Shown here: positions 13,545 to 14,822 of the stretch, piece after piece
How positions within the stretch are numbered: the stretch's first letter is position 1
How the letters are laid out: the number at the start of each line of letters is the position of its first letter
Origin: an uncultured Holophagales bacterium
Lineage (GTDB): Bacteria; Acidobacteriota; Thermoanaerobaculia; UBA5066
Assembly (NCBI GenBank): GCA_937864895.1
Contig: CALMDF010000275.1
Span: 1-14,822, forward strand
DNA length: 14,822 nt
Direction of reading: 5' to 3'
Translations under genes and position numbers: made by a program
The notes under the pieces: generated by a model
Databases searched by the model: none
Seen by the model: the letters and a program-made list of their open reading frames with translations, nothing else
What the model was told of the DNA's origin: nothing

Positions 13545-14822
13545 TCAGAAGCCGTGAAGTCTATCAGGCGGCGGTCCCGCCGGGAGGGCCTCCAGGGTTC
13601 CGTCGGGCCGGAGGGCCAGGCGCGAGACGAATCGGGCCCCCGGCGGGGGCGCGGAGGGGGGGAGGGCCGCCTCGACGTACGTCTCCGTGAGCCCGACGCC
13701 CCCGTGAAGGGAGACGAGGTCCGCCGTCAGGCCGTCGTGGGACGCCGCGTAGCGCCTCCGGATCGCCCGGTCGAGAGCTCTCAGCCGCGCCGCCCTCCGG
13801 GTCACCGCCGCGCGCGGCACGGCGGCGGTCGCGGCGAGCCCCGCCGCGGCCGTCCCGGTCCGCGGGGAGAACGGGAAGACGTGCAGGGAGGCGAGGGGGA
13901 GGTCCTGGAGGAGGGCCTCGGTCTGGGCGAACTCTCCAGGGGTCTCGCCGGGAAAGCCCGCGATCACGTCGGTGGCGAGGTGGATCCGGGGGTTCGCTCC
14001 AGCGGCACGAAGGAGAAGCGCGCGGAAGCGGGAGGCGGTCATTCCCCGGCGCATCCGGCGAAGGACGGCGTCGGAGCCCGACTGCAGGGGGAGGTGGAGG
14101 TGGGGCGCGACGACGCGCGAGCCGGCGACGAGGTCGACGAGCGCCTCGCCCGCCTCCATCGGCTCGAGGGAGGACAGACGCACGCGGCAGGAGGGGGGGC
14201 GCCTCTCCAGCCTTTCGAGGAGGCCGACGAGGCTTTCGCCTCGCTCGCCCCCGAAGGCCGCGAGGTGGACGCCGCAGAGGACGACCTCGGGAACTCCCGC
14301 CGCGCCGAGGGCGTGGACGGCCTCCTCGACCTCCGGCGCCGGGGAGCTCCTCTCCCTCCCGCGGAGCGACGGGACGATGCAGAACGAGCAGCGGCGCTCG
14401 CAGCCGTCCTGGATCTTCAGGAAGGCCCGCGTGCGGGTGGCCCCGACCGTTCCGGCGACGGGCGCGAGGAGGGCCTCGGCCGGCCGGAGGGCGAGCGTCG
14501 AGTCCGTCTTCCCCGGCAGGAGGCCGGCCGCCGATTCCTCGAGGAGCCGGGCGAGCGCGCCGGAGCTCCGGTGGCCCGCGACGACGTCGACCTCGTCCCG
14601 ACACGCGAGCCCCTCGGGGTCCCGTTCGGCGAGACAGCCCGTCACGGCGAGGAGGGCCGAGGGGTTCTCCCTGCGGAGCCGCCGCAGCGCCCTGAGCGCG
14701 TCCCTGTCCGCCCGTTCGGTGACGGTGCACGCGTGCAGGACGACGACGTCGGCGGGCTCTCCCGGCGAGGCGCGCCGGAGGCCCGCCGACTCGAGCGACC
14801 TGCCGAGGCGATCGGCCTCGAC
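13545..14822 (-). CDS. mtaB: MtaB-type tRNA methylthiotransferase, N-terminus beyond window
   Basis: The frame is open to the right edge, so the first residues, including the first Fe-S cysteine, are outside; 425 residues are visible. The UPF0004 half reads ADVVVLHACTVTERAD and later LLAVTGCLAERDPE, giving the second and third auxiliary-cluster cysteines; NTCTVT is HACTVT here. The radical SAM motif CX3CX2C is in IQDGCERRCSFCIVPSLRG (cysteines near nt 14402-14379). Then come LSSLEP, LHLPLQSGSDAVLRRMRRGM, TDVIAGFPGET and HVFPFSPRTGTAAA. The last, with H-F-x-x-S-x-R-x-G-T, favours MtaB (2-methylthio-t6A37 in ANN-decoding tRNAs) over MiaB or RimO. The C-terminal TRAM-like region (about 345-410 of the visible part) is degenerate. 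The ATG at nt 14645 is internal. It is the first visible gene of the operon with yebC. Confidence 0.9.
   Translation of the reverse strand, partial: VEADRLGRSLESAGLRRASPGEPADVVVLHACTVTERADRDALRALRRLRRENPSALLAVTGCLAERDPEGLACRDEVDVVAGHRSSGALARLLEESAAGLLPGKTDSTLALRPAEALLAPVAGTVGATRTRAFLKIQDGCERRCSFCIVPSLRGRERSSPAPEVEEAVHALGAAGVPEVVLCGVHLAAFGGERGESLVGLLERLERRPPSCRVRLSSLEPMEAGEALVDLVAGSRVVAPHLHLPLQSGSDAVLRRMRRGMTASRFRALLLRAAGANPRIHLATDVIAGFPGETPGEFAQTEALLQDLPLASLHVFPFSPRTGTAAAGLAATAAVPRAAVTRRAARLRALDRAIRRRYAASHDGLTADLVSLHGGVGLTETYVEAALPPSAPPPGARFVSRLALRPDGTLEALPAGPPPDRLHGF

Noticed and set aside
12298..13557. 419-codon open frame opposite ruvC and yebC
   Set aside because: It covers two unmistakable minus-strand genes and has shadow composition.
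13545..14645. Starting the methylthiotransferase at the ATG-equivalent codon near 14645
   Set aside because: Codons from 14822 to 14646 read in the same frame give clear family sequence (ADVVVLHACTVTERAD), so that GTG is internal and the gene runs off the window.

Overview
The window is a GC-rich (about 70% by eye), gene-dense bacterial chromosome segment with 15 protein-coding genes, two of them cut by the window edges. The gene content suggests a Gram-negative (diderm) bacterium: a beta-barrel protein with an OmpA peptidoglycan-binding domain, a secreted CsgG-type protein, a eukaryote-like Ser/Thr kinase and a DUF4388 (PATAN-like) protein. This mix fits Acidobacteriota or Myxococcota best, but the sequence alone cannot settle the phylum. 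I see no rRNA, tRNA, CRISPR array, transposase, integrase or phage gene, and no recognisable defence or secondary-metabolite cluster. This looks like ordinary core chromosome with a few unusual family members.

Layout from left to right. (1) 1-364 (+): C-terminal end of a GGDEF-type protein with a degenerate signature. (2) 378-1208 (-): radical SAM protein of the COG0731/TYW1-like group, divergent from (3) 1254-3329 (+): a membrane-anchored Ser/Thr kinase. The two share a 45-bp intergenic region with one symmetrical -10-like element. (4) 3397-4299 (-): secreted CsgG-domain protein, convergent with the kinase across a strong hairpin. (5) 4380-4688 (+): stand-alone Smr domain protein, followed 15 bp later by (6) 4704-5783 (+): a FabH-like ketoacyl-ACP synthase III with an insertion. 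(7) 5799-6359 (-): DJ-1/PfpI-like protein lacking the catalytic Cys, convergent with fabH across a second hairpin. (8) 6436-7659 (-): probable ATP-grasp-like protein of unknown role. (9) 7721-8389 (-): SRAP/YedK abasic-site protein. (10) 8394-9554 (-): AI-2E-family membrane protein. (11) 9645-10994 (-): OmpA-like outer-membrane protein with a hairpin after its stop. (12-15) 11267-14822 (-): an apparent operon reading mtaB (N-terminus beyond the window), yebC, ruvC, then a DUF4388 protein.

Functions. The right-hand operon combines tRNA methylthiolation (MtaB), a YebC/TACO1 protein, Holliday-junction resolution (RuvC) and a probable signalling protein. SRAP adds a second DNA-maintenance function. 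OmpA and CsgG are envelope proteins; the kinase, GGDEF remnant and DUF4388 protein are signalling proteins.

Expression signals. Start sites fall into two types. csgG, pfpI, ompA and yebC have clear Shine-Dalgarno sequences. Smr, fabH, the ATP-grasp-like gene and the AI-2E gene lack one, and each instead has a TANACT hexamer 6-12 nt upstream of the start, which suggests leaderless or very short-leader mRNAs. The hairpins at gene ends have long GC-rich stems but no U-tract. I found no convincing new multi-gene system. The most unusual items are the Cys-less PfpI protein, the unassigned ATP-grasp-like protein, the TANACT start pattern and the shared -10 element.
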